DNA of 64,000 nt from Cryptomeria japonica (taxonomy: Eukaryota > Streptophyta > Pinopsida > Cupressales > Cupressaceae): assembly GCF_030272615.1 (NCBI RefSeq), contig NC_081409.1, positions 21,888,260 to 21,952,259 on the forward strand, in the 5' to 3' direction. Numbering within the stretch: position 1 is the first letter of the stretch; each line of letters starts with the position of its first letter. Below, piece by piece: positions 22,187-32,605 of the stretch. Made by a program: the position numbers and the translations under genes. The notes under the pieces were generated by a model, which was not told the DNA's origin, made no database searches, and was given only the letters and a program-made list of their open reading frames with translations.

Positions 22187-25102
22187 TATATAGGAGTCGA
22201 GTACGAGCTAAATAGAGAGTATAAAATTGCACGTAGAATTGATAGAGAAATCGCTGCAGAACTTCTAAGAGAAGAGCTTGAAAAACTTGCGTTGCAAAAA
22301 TATCAAAATACTCAACAAGTCTCACGTCCAAATCCCCAATAGAGAGTCTAGTCTAGTGTTGCATATTCTATATTTAGGTCTAGAGTCTTACATTATTGTC
22401 ATCTTGCATTAGGTTCTAAACCATCCTCATATAGAAGTCTTAAATGCCCGTCACAAGGTCACAAAAGGCAAAAAGTAAGATGGACCCAAACATCGACCTG
22501 TCAGTTAATCCAACTTGGAACATGGACTGTATCAAGCAGTCAACAATCAAATCCTCAAGCAATGCCCACAATACACGAGCTACAACAAAATTTAACACAC
22601 GAAGAGATTGAATTAGCTCAACATGACCCACATGTCCTTATGATCTTAGATGCTCTTATACATAATGATAGGGACAAATATCTCTCGTTGTTATTACAAA
22701 ATGGGGCCAAATTACCTGAAGATTTTGATATCACAACAATCTTACCACTAGGAAACACTTTAGGTCCAAATAACAGTCAAATACCACATATGACACAAAC
22801 GCAAGCGATTGCCTCAATTTTTCCTCAAGAATACATCAACATCATCTATAAAAACAAATGTCATTTCAAATGCAACTTCTCAATCGAGTGCATAATCCTC
22901 AACAATAAATGTTAGCGCACCAACACAGGCTATCCTAGCCTCTCACACAATACCGATAATGTCTCAGTACCTATTCAAACACAAGTTCCTCATACAACAA
23001 GTGCGACTCAACCTCCGGTTTCCTATTCCATAGGATCTACATATAGTCATCAAAATACAAACCCAGGTTCCACTAATACAATGAGTACAACCTAGTCAAA
23101 CATGGGTTCACATGTCGCTTATTTCACAGTACCTAGTGGAACCCATAAACACAAAATTATAATTATAGTACCTTTCAACAACCTCCTAGTTATACTACCA
23201 TGAATCCTTTTGTGGGAAATATACATGCGCAAAGTGTACCCTTGACTCAAACATATATTGTATCCCAATAGGTACAAAATCTACAACAATAGATGGCTGC
23301 TATGCAAACTAGTAACGATAAAAAGAGATACACAATGCAAGACTTATGTCCTTATCCTTTGATAACACATTATACATGCCGCCTTTCCCACCACATTTTG
23401 AAACACCAAAATTTGACAAATACAAAGGGAAAGGTGATCCTAGAGATCACATCAGAGAATTTTTTACGACATGTATAGAGGTTGCAGCTGAAGACACTTA
23501 TCTAATGAGATTGTTTCCTAAAAGTCTGGGAGGCTCAGCCTTGGAGTGGTTTTCACATCTACCACAAACTATCACATCATGGGGTGAATTAGCTAAACAA
23601 TTCATTGCTAACTTCTCACATAACACTGAAACCCCAGTCACTTTGATGGACTTATGTGCCGCAAAACAATATGAGAGTGAAACATTCACGTCCTTCATAC
23701 AAAGATAGAGAGCTCTCTATAGAAGGTGCAAGACTATTATTCCCAAAACATTCGCGTCCTTCATACAAAGGTTGTACATGGCTGCACAAGGCCTGGAAAC
23801 AAGAGCGAAACATTCACGTCCTTCATACAAAGGTTGTACATGGCTGCACAAGGCTTGAAAACAAGAGGAAAACTTTCAAGACCATAAAACAAGAGATTGA
23901 AACAATGAAAATATGATACCAAAATGTTTCCAATGCTTTCCAATTCCTTCTCCAAATTTTACACACACTTATGAACAACCATTACAGAGGTTTTATAGTC
24001 TTTTCATCTTCACATGGAAGTTACAACTACCCAACTTCCTCTTATGACCATACAACTTCCCATTTTGGTCTTTTTACAACTTTTGAAAATTTGCATTTTA
24101 CAACTTTTACAACTTTTGACTCAAATGACTTTAAACCTTCAAAAGAACCTTCAAAACATATTAAGATGTAATAATAATGTATTTTTGTCATAATTTTACC
24201 CCTTAAAGGTTATTTTATACAAATTTTACTAAATGACTAATTCAGGACCTTATTAGGACAACTTGCACAACTCATCACAATGGGCTCTTTTAGCCTTACA
24301 TATTGATTCATATTGACTCAAAATGACATTAAAAATGAAAATGTAATTGAATATACTTATTAATTGATTTTTATCCTCTTATAGACTCCTTTTGTGCCTT
24401 TGTGTTAGGTGCTCCTGCACCATTGACATGTTCACAGAAAACTTAATCCCTAAAATCAAGTACCCAATACAAATGCAATGTTTGACCACATTTAAACAAA
24501 TCACTGAAAAAGCCTTAAAGTGTGAGAAAGGACTAGTAGAACAAGGTATCATAAAATATGGAAATAACAACAATGATAAATCCAAATCTTTGTCAAAAAA
24601 CAAAAATGTGACCAACAATGGTGTTGTAGATGCTCGTACAGTGAACAAAACTCAACCGATTTTGTTTTTACACGACCCAAGTCAATCATTTAGTCCACAT
24701 ATAGAGAATAACATGGTATCGACCAATGTAAATGCTACACAAACTATGAACACAAAATTCCCAAGGGTAAATACCCCAAAAAGGAATTACACACCTCTAG
24801 GGGAACCTATTGAATCAATGTTAAAAAAGTTAATATAGACAAACATGATCACTTTGCCAGAAGTAAGAGTATATGAACCAGGTCCTTTCAAACCTACATG
24901 GTGGAATGATAGTGATTTTTGTGAATATCATTGTACTAAAGGTCACAAAACTGCAAGTTGCTATAAATTGAAAAACTTAATCCAAGACATGATCGATCAA
25001 GGTGACATCACAATTGACACCAACAAAACTTCAGAAAACATGAATCGTACCATTTTTAAGGATCCATTTGTCAAACATGATAAAGGGAAGGCATCTACAT
25101 AG
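22187..25102 (+). pseudogene. Gypsy B gag
   Basis: Fragments in several frames. An Arg/Glu-rich N-terminus (22187-22341: ELNREYKIARRIDREIAAEL) and a helical stretch 22562-22915 (THEEIELAQHDPHVLMILDAL) come first. Next is the Retrotrans_gag domain in 23346-23708: HFETPKFDKYKGKGDPRDHI, LMRLFPKSLGGSALEWFSHL and MDLCAAKQYESETFTSFIQR. Local duplications disrupt 23681-23880. The frames 24392-24838 and 24845-25102 end with an unusual zinc-type motif, FCEYHCTKGHKTASCYKL, followed by IQDMIDQGDI, standard in Tat gag. Gag packages the genomic RNA. Numerous stops. Confidence 0.82.
23681..23880 (+). repeat. Local 62-66 bp triplication inside gag
   Basis: AACATTC(A/G)CGTCCTTCATAC occurs at 23681, 23747 and 23809. 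The second and third units continue with GGTTGTACATGGCTGCACAAG and are about 62 bp apart. Since 62 is not a multiple of three, the duplication scrambles the gag frame. Confidence 0.85.
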
Positions 25103-25372
25103 GGAACACAAGACAACACAACTAACTACACAAAAGTCTCATATGACTATACTATTCATGCCATTAGCTTAGGGGATGTAGTAAATGATGATTCATAAGA
25201 AGCACTTGATAATGATGAGCAATATCAAGAGACTTACAACTATGATAACCAAATTTGCATGCTGTTAGAAGCACCAAAATATGATGAAGACAAGAATCTC
25301 TATCTTATGGACTAGGGGCATGAAGAACTATTTCATTCGGGATGGTTTGAAGATGAACTTATAACACGTATC

Positions 25373-26497
25373 ATGGATGCCAAACTTGCACATAATGACT
25401 ATAGGAAGGGATATGAAATGAACCTTGATAATACAACATATGTTGTAGACAGTTCCCTCACAAGAGATGATACAATGGCTACAATCACAATAAATCCCAG
25501 AGACAAAGACTGTGCAGTAGTTACTCACAGATATAAAGTAACTTTACAAGGAGTAACATCAAACCCACCACTAGCAGTAGGGACCTATAATGTTGTTGAG
25601 AAACTCAAGAAAACCCCGACCCATATATCACTCTTTGAACTATTGCGTATATCACTGACTCATAAAACTATCCTAGACAAAGCACTTCAAGATTCAGTAG
25701 TTGACAAAGATAAAGATGAAAATGCCTTCCAATCCATGGTAGGGAATTTGGCTAATGGTACCCGTATTGCATTCATAGAACAAGATATTCCTAGTCAGAG
25801 ACTTCTCCATAATGACCCGCTACATCTAGAAGCTTACATACATAAGAGAAGAATCAGAAGAGTACTTATAGATGGAGGAGCTGGTCTCAACATCTATGCA
25901 TTAAAGCTGGTTAAGGCATTGGGATATTTTGAACTTCATTTTGATCCTTCAAAAAGAATAAACATCAAAGCATATGATGATGAAGAACGTCCTTCAAAAG
26001 GTGTAGTTACGCTAGTGCAAATAGGACCTATAACAACAGAGGTTACTTTCCAAGTGTTGGATAGGGAACTAGGGTACAACATGTTATTGGGCCGCCCATG
26101 GATTCATACCATGCAAGCTATACCATCAACATTTCACCAATGTGTTAAATTCCCATACAATGGCATTGAAATCACCATAAAGGGTGATCGAAATCCATTC
26201 CAACACTGTAATCACTTAAAGGCAAGTGTAGATAACCAGGTACCCATTTATCAAGAAGCACCCCTCACTACACAAATGGAGTTATTAACGATCACAAAAA
26301 TACAGAAGAATGCACCTACAACATCTTCTTTGCAGATTAAAGATGTTGGTTGTGGGGAATACTCTATTTTAAATATCTCAAATGGAAAACAATTATCTCT
26401 TTCTCCTAGGTCTTTTGGGAAGCCTCAAAACAAAGTAATGAAACAAAGACAAAGGAAAAGAAATAGTAAGATACTCAAATTCATGCTCTTTCATTAG
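25373..26497 (+). pseudogene. Gypsy B aspartic protease region
   Basis: A 374-codon open frame. A linker with KKTPTHISLFELLRISLTHK leads to the retropepsin-like domain: IRRVLIDGGAGLNIYALKLV carries the active-site position as D-G-G, and the fold closes with NMLLGRPWIHTMQAIPSTFH and CVKFPYNG. D-G-G in place of D-[ST]-G may be inactive, or a variant of this lineage (gypsy A has D-N-G). It lies between gag and the G-patch, as expected. It is the longest undamaged frame of gypsy B, flanked on both sides by stops. Confidence 0.85.
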
Positions 26498-27432
26498 GTG
26501 GGGAGATTTACAAGAAGAGTCTCTACATGAAGATGTCAATCACTGGATATACAAAGAAGAAGATGACATGACAATACCCAGGTTACCTTTAGATTAGTAT
26601 GGCAACAGATTCAAGATGCTACAAAAACATGGGGATGATGGTACCATAGGCTTAGGATTACAAAAGAAAGGAATATTAGAACTCATTGTATCAAACTGAA
26701 ATCCAAAGAATCAAGGGTTAGGATATAAACATGTACCAAATATAACATAAGCAAGACAACATACACTAGATATACTGAACATACCAAGGCTACCGTTAGA
26801 GTACATATCTCAAAGTCAGTTGTCAACATGAGTGTTTCCCTCCTCATCTTAGACAAGCAAGAAAGTACCAACATCTCCTACTATGGAATCAAATGGTGAA
26901 GATATGAGACAACTTCTACAAGAACCTAGTACCGAGTCACCCAACAATACAATATCTGAAACATCCGCACAAGCAAATATGGTAACAGACACCGTCTTAG
27001 CACTGGTAAATGATCCTAATCCTTGGTTGTTGTCAATACTTTTTCCAAGGGAAACAAGTCAAGATCCACCCGATGAATCAGATGAGGAAAGACTACAATG
27101 ACTTATACTAGGCTTAAGAAGGGTGACAACCATACAAAGGAGGCCCGCAAATCTACAACAAAATCAAATGCAAGAATAAGAGGAGATAAGTGATACAACC
27201 TTAGAAACTGAAATGTACATAGAAAGTGTGATAGATTCTCACGACTATGAATTCCTATCTGATCATGATATTAGCCCACAAGCAATAGACATGACAGAGG
27301 ACCACAAATCGCCTATTGATGATGAAAATTGTTGGCAATATTGCATTATAATAGACAAGAAAGATTGTTGGCATTTCATGAGGATATTGAGAAGGTTGTT
27401 GATGATTATGGATATAACTGATCAAAGATGTT
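26498..27432 (+). pseudogene. Gypsy B G-patch and linker before RT
   Basis: At about 26598-26740 the frame reads YGNRFKMLQKHGDDGTIGLG, then KKGI, a stop, and NPKNQGLGY: the G-patch glycines in the same order as in gypsy A. An acidic linker follows (26883-27101: NDPNPWLLSILFP, DESDEERLQ). The frame is cut at 27432 by the solo LTR-like block and resumes at 28891. Confidence 0.6.
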
Positions 27433-28890
27433 TTACTATCTTGATATTATTATTTTGTCATTGATGTCAAGAAATTGACTTTCTAATTCAGTATGATGTT
27501 GCCATATCTTGAGAAGTATGATATGGAGATTATAAAGATGTCAGTAAAAGACACAGGAAAGAATATGATGAATAAGGGGATGAATAAGGTATTCAATGGA
27601 CAACTACTACCGAGTTAGACAATGATGAGATCATGATGTTTTAGATTGTTTTAACATCATACATATGTTGTAAATTGTAAAGGTTAATACTATACTATGT
27701 TATCAAGCAAAGAACCTAGTCGGTAAACCCTAAGGTTATCGCTATCGGTTAATGAAGGTGGAATGTCTACCGAGTGAAGTTTAGTATTCACCGAGTTATT
27801 ACCGAGTTGTAATCGAGCTATAACAGAATGCATTAAATGTTTACATGCGGTATTTAATGAAGGAAGCTAATGAGATGGAGTGGATTAAATGATTGGTAAG
27901 CCGTGGAAGAAGTTTGTTAATGAATCTAAGGCAATGGAAAGTCGACATGAAGATCTATAGCTCAGATTGAACCGCAATACCCTGGCACAAGTTCCAAGAC
28001 TAGTATGCAAGTTCCAAGGTGGGGTAAAACATTTTCAGATCGAAAGATGCATTGAACCTAGACAAGATTGAAGATCTGATGGCTATGATTGGTCATGGGA
28101 AATGTGATCAAGGAGATTAAGCGGTTATCTAATTGTTTATAAATAGGAAACTGTTGATAAATAATGTATGCGGGCAAGTGTATGCATAGGGATGATACAT
28201 AGTGATTACCAAGCACAGAAGCTTGAAGACCTGTTAGAATAACAGAGTATAGAAGCCCATCAGATAGACAAGATTAGTTCTATGTCTAGATTGTATTGAA
28301 CAAATAAGAATTTGCTTTAGCATTTTAGATGTGAAGTTGCAGATAGATTTTATTATTGTTATTTTGTGAAAGTGATAGAAAATCTCTTAACCGAGTGGAC
28401 TTAACAGTCTTACATGTAAACCCTCTAGCAAGGTGACATTCGGATTGAGTGTTTGAAATCCTTTAACAAGGTCACTTCTAACAAAGTGAAGATCCTAACA
28501 GATCTGAGGGAAATCCCTTAACCGGGTCACATCTAGCAATGTGTTTGTAATCTTTAACAAGATTTTCTTTTAACCGAGCATACTCTAGAAGAGTATATTT
28601 CTTAGTGGGTCCAAAATCCCACAGTGGTTTTTCCCTTTTTGGGTTTCCACGTTAAATCTGGTGTTATGAGGTTTATGATGTTCATATGCTTTTGAGTTTG
28701 CATGTTTAATAGTTTCGGTTATATTACTGATATATATGTTACCGAGATTGAATCTAATGTTTTTATGGATGGTTAAGTTTGTATGATTCACCCCTCCCCT
28801 CTCTCATCTTGTTGGTTATTGGATTTGTACTTATATTAAGTATCAGAACTATCAGAAAATATATCAGGTCACTCAAATAACCAGGTATGC
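27433..28890 (+). mobile_element. Solo LTR-like insertion (SIRE-like copia LTR)
   Basis: 1,458 bp with no internal coding. ATGTT stands at 27428-27432 and again at 28891-28895, and removing block plus one copy restores the gypsy B frame. Content resembles the copia 2 LTR: TTTTGTCATTGATGTCAAG near the start, an array of CCCTTAACCGGGTCAC-like phrases, a GGTTTTTCCC / GGGTTTCCACGTTAAAT box, and ATTCACCCCTCCCCTCTC near the end. The right end (AAGTATCAGAAC at about 28843) looks like a degraded primer site plus a few bases of interior. It may therefore be an LTR with a stub of internal DNA rather than a clean solo LTR. TG...CA termini are not clear. Confidence 0.65.
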
Positions 28891-29568
28891 ATGTTATCAG
28901 AATTTGTTACAACAGAAGGGAGTAATGAATTACCCCTTATACACTCACATTTGATTGATTGGGGATGAGAAGGAAAACCAACTCTAGATTGGTTTGAGAA
29001 CGATGAAGCTATTGCAGAATTCCTTGGTGTCAGAGAAGGGTTTCCACAAGGTGATCACAAGGAAGGATTTGCTGTAGACCTGGATAGAACAACATACTTT
29101 GGAGAGGCAAGTGCCTTTGTGACCGAATATATGTATCAAAGTGATCACAATGACAATAATGAATTAAACAACTACCTATTAAAAAAGAGAATTCAACATT
29201 ACTCATGGAAGAAACTGAAGAAGTCAATATAGAAGAAGGAGAAGTTGTACATAATATCCACTTAGAAAAATCATTAAACTAGGAAGAAAATGACAAATTC
29301 ATACAATTTTTCAAACAATGACCTATCAATTTTGCTTGGTCCTATGTGGATATGCCAGGCATAGACCCAAAATTGGTGTTACATCATTTACCATTGCTAC
29401 CAGGAATTAAACCGTACAAACAAAAGCTAAGAAAGATGCATCCACAGATTGCATTATTGGTCAAAATAGAACTTCAAAAGCTTTTGGATGTGGGCTTCAT
29501 TCGACCTATTGACTATGCAGAATGTATATCCAATCTTGTGCCTGTTACTAAGCCCACTGGGGAATAAG
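28891..29568 (+). pseudogene. Gypsy B RT, N-terminal part
   Basis: The frame resumes with SNELPLIHSHLIDWG and later WFENDEAIAEFLG. At 29346-29567 comes the RT entry: VDMPGIDPKLVLHHLPLLPG, then KQKLRKMHPQIALLVKIELQ, KLLDVGFIRPIDYAECISNL and VPVTKPTGE. Copia 4 enters straight after, at 29569; RT continues at 42298. Confidence 0.85.
29564..29568. repeat. Target-site duplication ATAAG, left of copia 4
   Basis: ATAAG at 29564-29568 recurs at 42293-42297, the two outer edges of copia 4, inside the gypsy B RT. Confidence 0.93.
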
Positions 29569-29958
29569 TGTTGAAATGTGGTGACTGATCAGCAAAGTAC
29601 TATACACTCAGCACGTATCCTTGTCGGGGTCCGGGATCAGAAAAATTTTTTTTGGGTATTTTTTTTTGATGAAAACCGACATTGTAATAAAACCCTAAAA
29701 AGGCCGATTTTGTTTTTGCCCTAAAAACACATGTTATAAGTGGTTGGGATGCTTAAGGCATTGTAAGGTTGATGTACTATTTTTGCTGGATAATAAGAAA
29801 GATTGGACGACTGTGTATGGTGGATGTAACCCATTCTGGGTGAACCACGTTAAATCTCTGTGCTATCTGTGTCCTGTTTTATTCTTTTATCTTTTGTATT
29901 TAAATCTGCACATAATTGTTAGTTCATATTTGCTTCAGATCTGCTTGAAACCCTAACA
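29569..29958 (+). repeat. Copia 4 5' LTR
   Basis: TGTTGAAATG...CCCTAACA, 390 bp, followed by the primer site. It includes long T runs around 29645-29670 and a CTGGGTGAACCACGTTAAATC box near its end. Confidence 0.93.
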
Positions 29959-29960
29959 AT

Positions 29961-29972
29961 TGGTATCAGAGC
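29961..29972 (+). promoter_or_regulatory. Copia 4 primer-binding site
   Basis: TGGTATCAGAGC two bases after the LTR, the usual initiator-Met tRNA site of plant copia elements. Confidence 0.93.
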
Positions 29973-30018
29973 GAGGTATTCTGTAAATTGGCAGGACTCT
30001 CAGATTTGAGTGGGAGCA

Positions 30019-30650
30019 ATGGAGGATTCCAAATTCAAGGTCAAAAAGTTTAACAACCAGAATTATTAGTTATGGAAAATGCAGATGGAGGATTACCTAT
30101 ATCAAAAGGATTTGTGGAGGCCATTGGAAGGAAAGGCAAAGAAAGCAACCACAATGTCAGATGAAGAGTGGGACATTTTAGATAGAAAGGCACTGGGATC
30201 CATTCGATTGTGCCTTGCGCTGTCTGTATCATTCAATATAACAGAAGCAAAAATGGCTGTAGATTTGATGGCAACATTGGCGAAGTTGTATGAGAAACCC
30301 TCGGCTTTGAATAAGGTATTTCTTATGAAGCGTTTGTTTAATTTGAAAATAAGTGAGGAAGGATATGTAGCAGAGCACTTAAATGAATTTAATACAATTA
30401 CCAGTCAATTGTCTTCGGTAAAAATTACCTTTGCAGAAGAGGTTAGGGATCTCTTGATTTTATGTTCTTTGCCAGAAAGCTGGAATAACTTGTTATGGCT
30501 GTAAGTAACTTTATCTCTGGTAAAAATACTTTGGTATTTGATGATATTGTTGGTGTTATCCTAAGCGAGGAAATGCGAAGGAAAAGCACATGTGAGACTC
30601 CAACATCATCAAATAGTCTTTTGAATGTGGAGAACAAAGGAAGATCAAAG
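30019..30650 (+). pseudogene. Copia 4 gag, first part
   Basis: ATG 30019 opens a copia gag (KFKVKKFNNQNY, stop TAG at 30067-30069, LWKMQMEDYLYQKDLWRPL, then NKVFLMKRLFNLKISEEG and EHLNEFNTITSQL). A shift near 30490 moves to a second frame that continues to VENKGRSK at 30650, where NA-gypsy is inserted. The TAG stands where a Gln is usual in this motif. The gag resumes at 38474 in the same phase once one copy of the CAAAG duplication is discounted. Confidence 0.88.
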
Positions 30651-31871
30651 TGTAAAGCGAAAAATCGCGATCGAACCCTAGTTGTTCTCCCCTCTTCCAA
30701 CTCCGAGGAGAGAGAAGGGAGGTTCGCTAGGATTCGATGGTTTTCACTTAGGGGAGAGACTTTACATTCAAAAGAGGGGTTGAAACCCACAAGATCCAAT
30801 CCCACACAATGCAAGATTGGATGCTAAATGAGTTTCAAGGGTTAAGACAACAAGGCTACCCTCTTTTGTAAAGAATGTTGATAGAAGAATTAAACTAAGC
30901 ATGCATAGAAAATGACAAAGATTTGCTTATAAACTGAGTTCGGATTATAGGATGAAGCTGCGGACCTGGAATTAGTAGTAAAATGTCGATACGGCGCTGT
31001 CCTGCAAATTTGAGCAAAAGTTGTCGGGACGATGGCGCCCGATGCCACGGTCCTCCGAAAAATCTGCGAAACGAAGGGGGATCTGTTCGTCTCTGCACAA
31101 GGATTCCAGATCTTCAATTTCAGCCGCGTACCTGCAACCTACACACAGAAAAGCGAAGATGATTGGGGGGTTAGGGATTAGGGGTTTGCCTTTAGGTCAA
31201 ACCCCGGTTTTGGAATTAACCAAGAAATGAGCAAGAGCTGTAAATGTAAATGTATGTAAAACAAGTACTAATACCTTGTTCTAAGGATGTTTGTATCCTT
31301 ATGTGCGAAGGTTTAGATGTTGTATGTTGTATGTAGCATGTAATATGTGATCTCCTCTTCAATGGTTGAATCCTTGTCTTGAATGCAACACTTAGCCTTG
31401 AATGGAGACTTAGAAGGAATGCTTGAATGCTTGAATGTTTGAATGTTTGAATCTTGCTTTCGCCTTTTTTTCATCTATCCTCTTCCTGCCAAATGAGAGA
31501 GAAAAATGTAGTTTATATACTTGTCATTTAGGGCTGATAGACTGATTTTCCCGACCTTAGGTCGACCAGGAAAGTTAATTTCCAAATTGCAAACAAAAAG
31601 ACCCGAGCCCCTTAGGAGACCGGGCCCAAAATAGGACCCAGGGACCAGGGCGCTCGGTGCCCTGGTCCTGAGGGACCAGGGCGCTGGGCGCTCTGGTCCC
31701 ACCTCCTGGGACAACAGGGTGCAAGGAGGTTCAGGCCAGGGTGCTTGAAAAATGCAGTTTTCAGTGTCATGAGCAAGTTTCAGGGTCTCCATTCAGGTTG
31801 CGTGTTGCGTCGCCATCGTGAAGACCAAAATGCAGTCAAAATTGCAAGTGTCGCAATTTTAGGACGCTACA
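30651..31871 (-). repeat. NA-gypsy LTR (3' LTR in element orientation)
   Basis: 1,221 bp, pair of 37217-38468. It contains a GC-rich palindromic repeat (about 31665-31715) with two units, and a second hairpin-like GGCGCCCGATGCCACGG at about 31029. Inner edge at 31872 is TTTAGCCCCCAC, i.e. a purine tract on the minus strand. Open frames inside it are LTR sequence. Confidence 0.93.
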
Positions 31872-32605
31872 TTTAGCCCCCACTTTAGCGGGAGTATGTA
31901 TGCTCATACTTCCGGTAAAGTACAAGGAAACAACATTGAAAGACTTTCACCACGTCAAGGAGGCAAGATACACCAAGCCCCCAGTGGACTAAGGATCTTA
32001 CGACTTCGATTGACAAAGTAAAAGGGAAGATCACGAGGGAGAACCATGACTGTCAGTAGTAAGGTTCCCTTACTATGAGTCATGCAAGAAAGATATCAAA
32101 AATTTTCAAGGCAAGGCTAAATTTACCAAGAAATTTTCAAGTATCTTGAAAAGATATGAACGGGATGTATGCCCCCCTACGTTAAAGCGATCGCACATGC
32201 CTCACCGGGGGTGATTGTTTTAACGTAGTGATACATAAGAAATGAGAAAGGAAAAGGAGCACGTTATCGCAAGGATTTAGCCCCCAAGTGTGAGATAAAC
32301 CCAAGGATAATAGACACAAAACACAAAGCACGAGGTGACTTCGCTTTCCTCGGGGTCAGTATGCTGTATGATAAGTCATGTATATATATCATATGTATGT
32401 ATGCATAATTGTTCTTCATTCCCCAATCAAGGAAGGTCACCTAGAAGAAGGGAACACATGTGTCTTTTGAGTCAACATGAGAGAGATCGAGAGATCTCAA
32501 TGCTTTGCATCGTCCTCTAGTAGACAACACTAAGGACAACAAATAGAAGAATGAGAATAACATATAGAAGAAGTAACACAAGAGAGGAGGAGAGAATCTG
32601 CTATG
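31872..32605 (-). other. NA-gypsy 3' non-coding region
   Basis: Between the end of the gag/protease frame and the LTR. It contains minus-strand purine-rich tracts (31872-31885, and about 32278) and no gene. A (TATG)n-like stretch lies near 32380-32405. Confidence 0.6.

Noticed and set aside
31475-31792. Open frame across the GC-rich part of the NA-gypsy LTR (also 38041-38389)
   Set aside because: It is present in both LTRs, is read through a palindromic minisatellite and has no initiation context; LTR sequence, not a gene.
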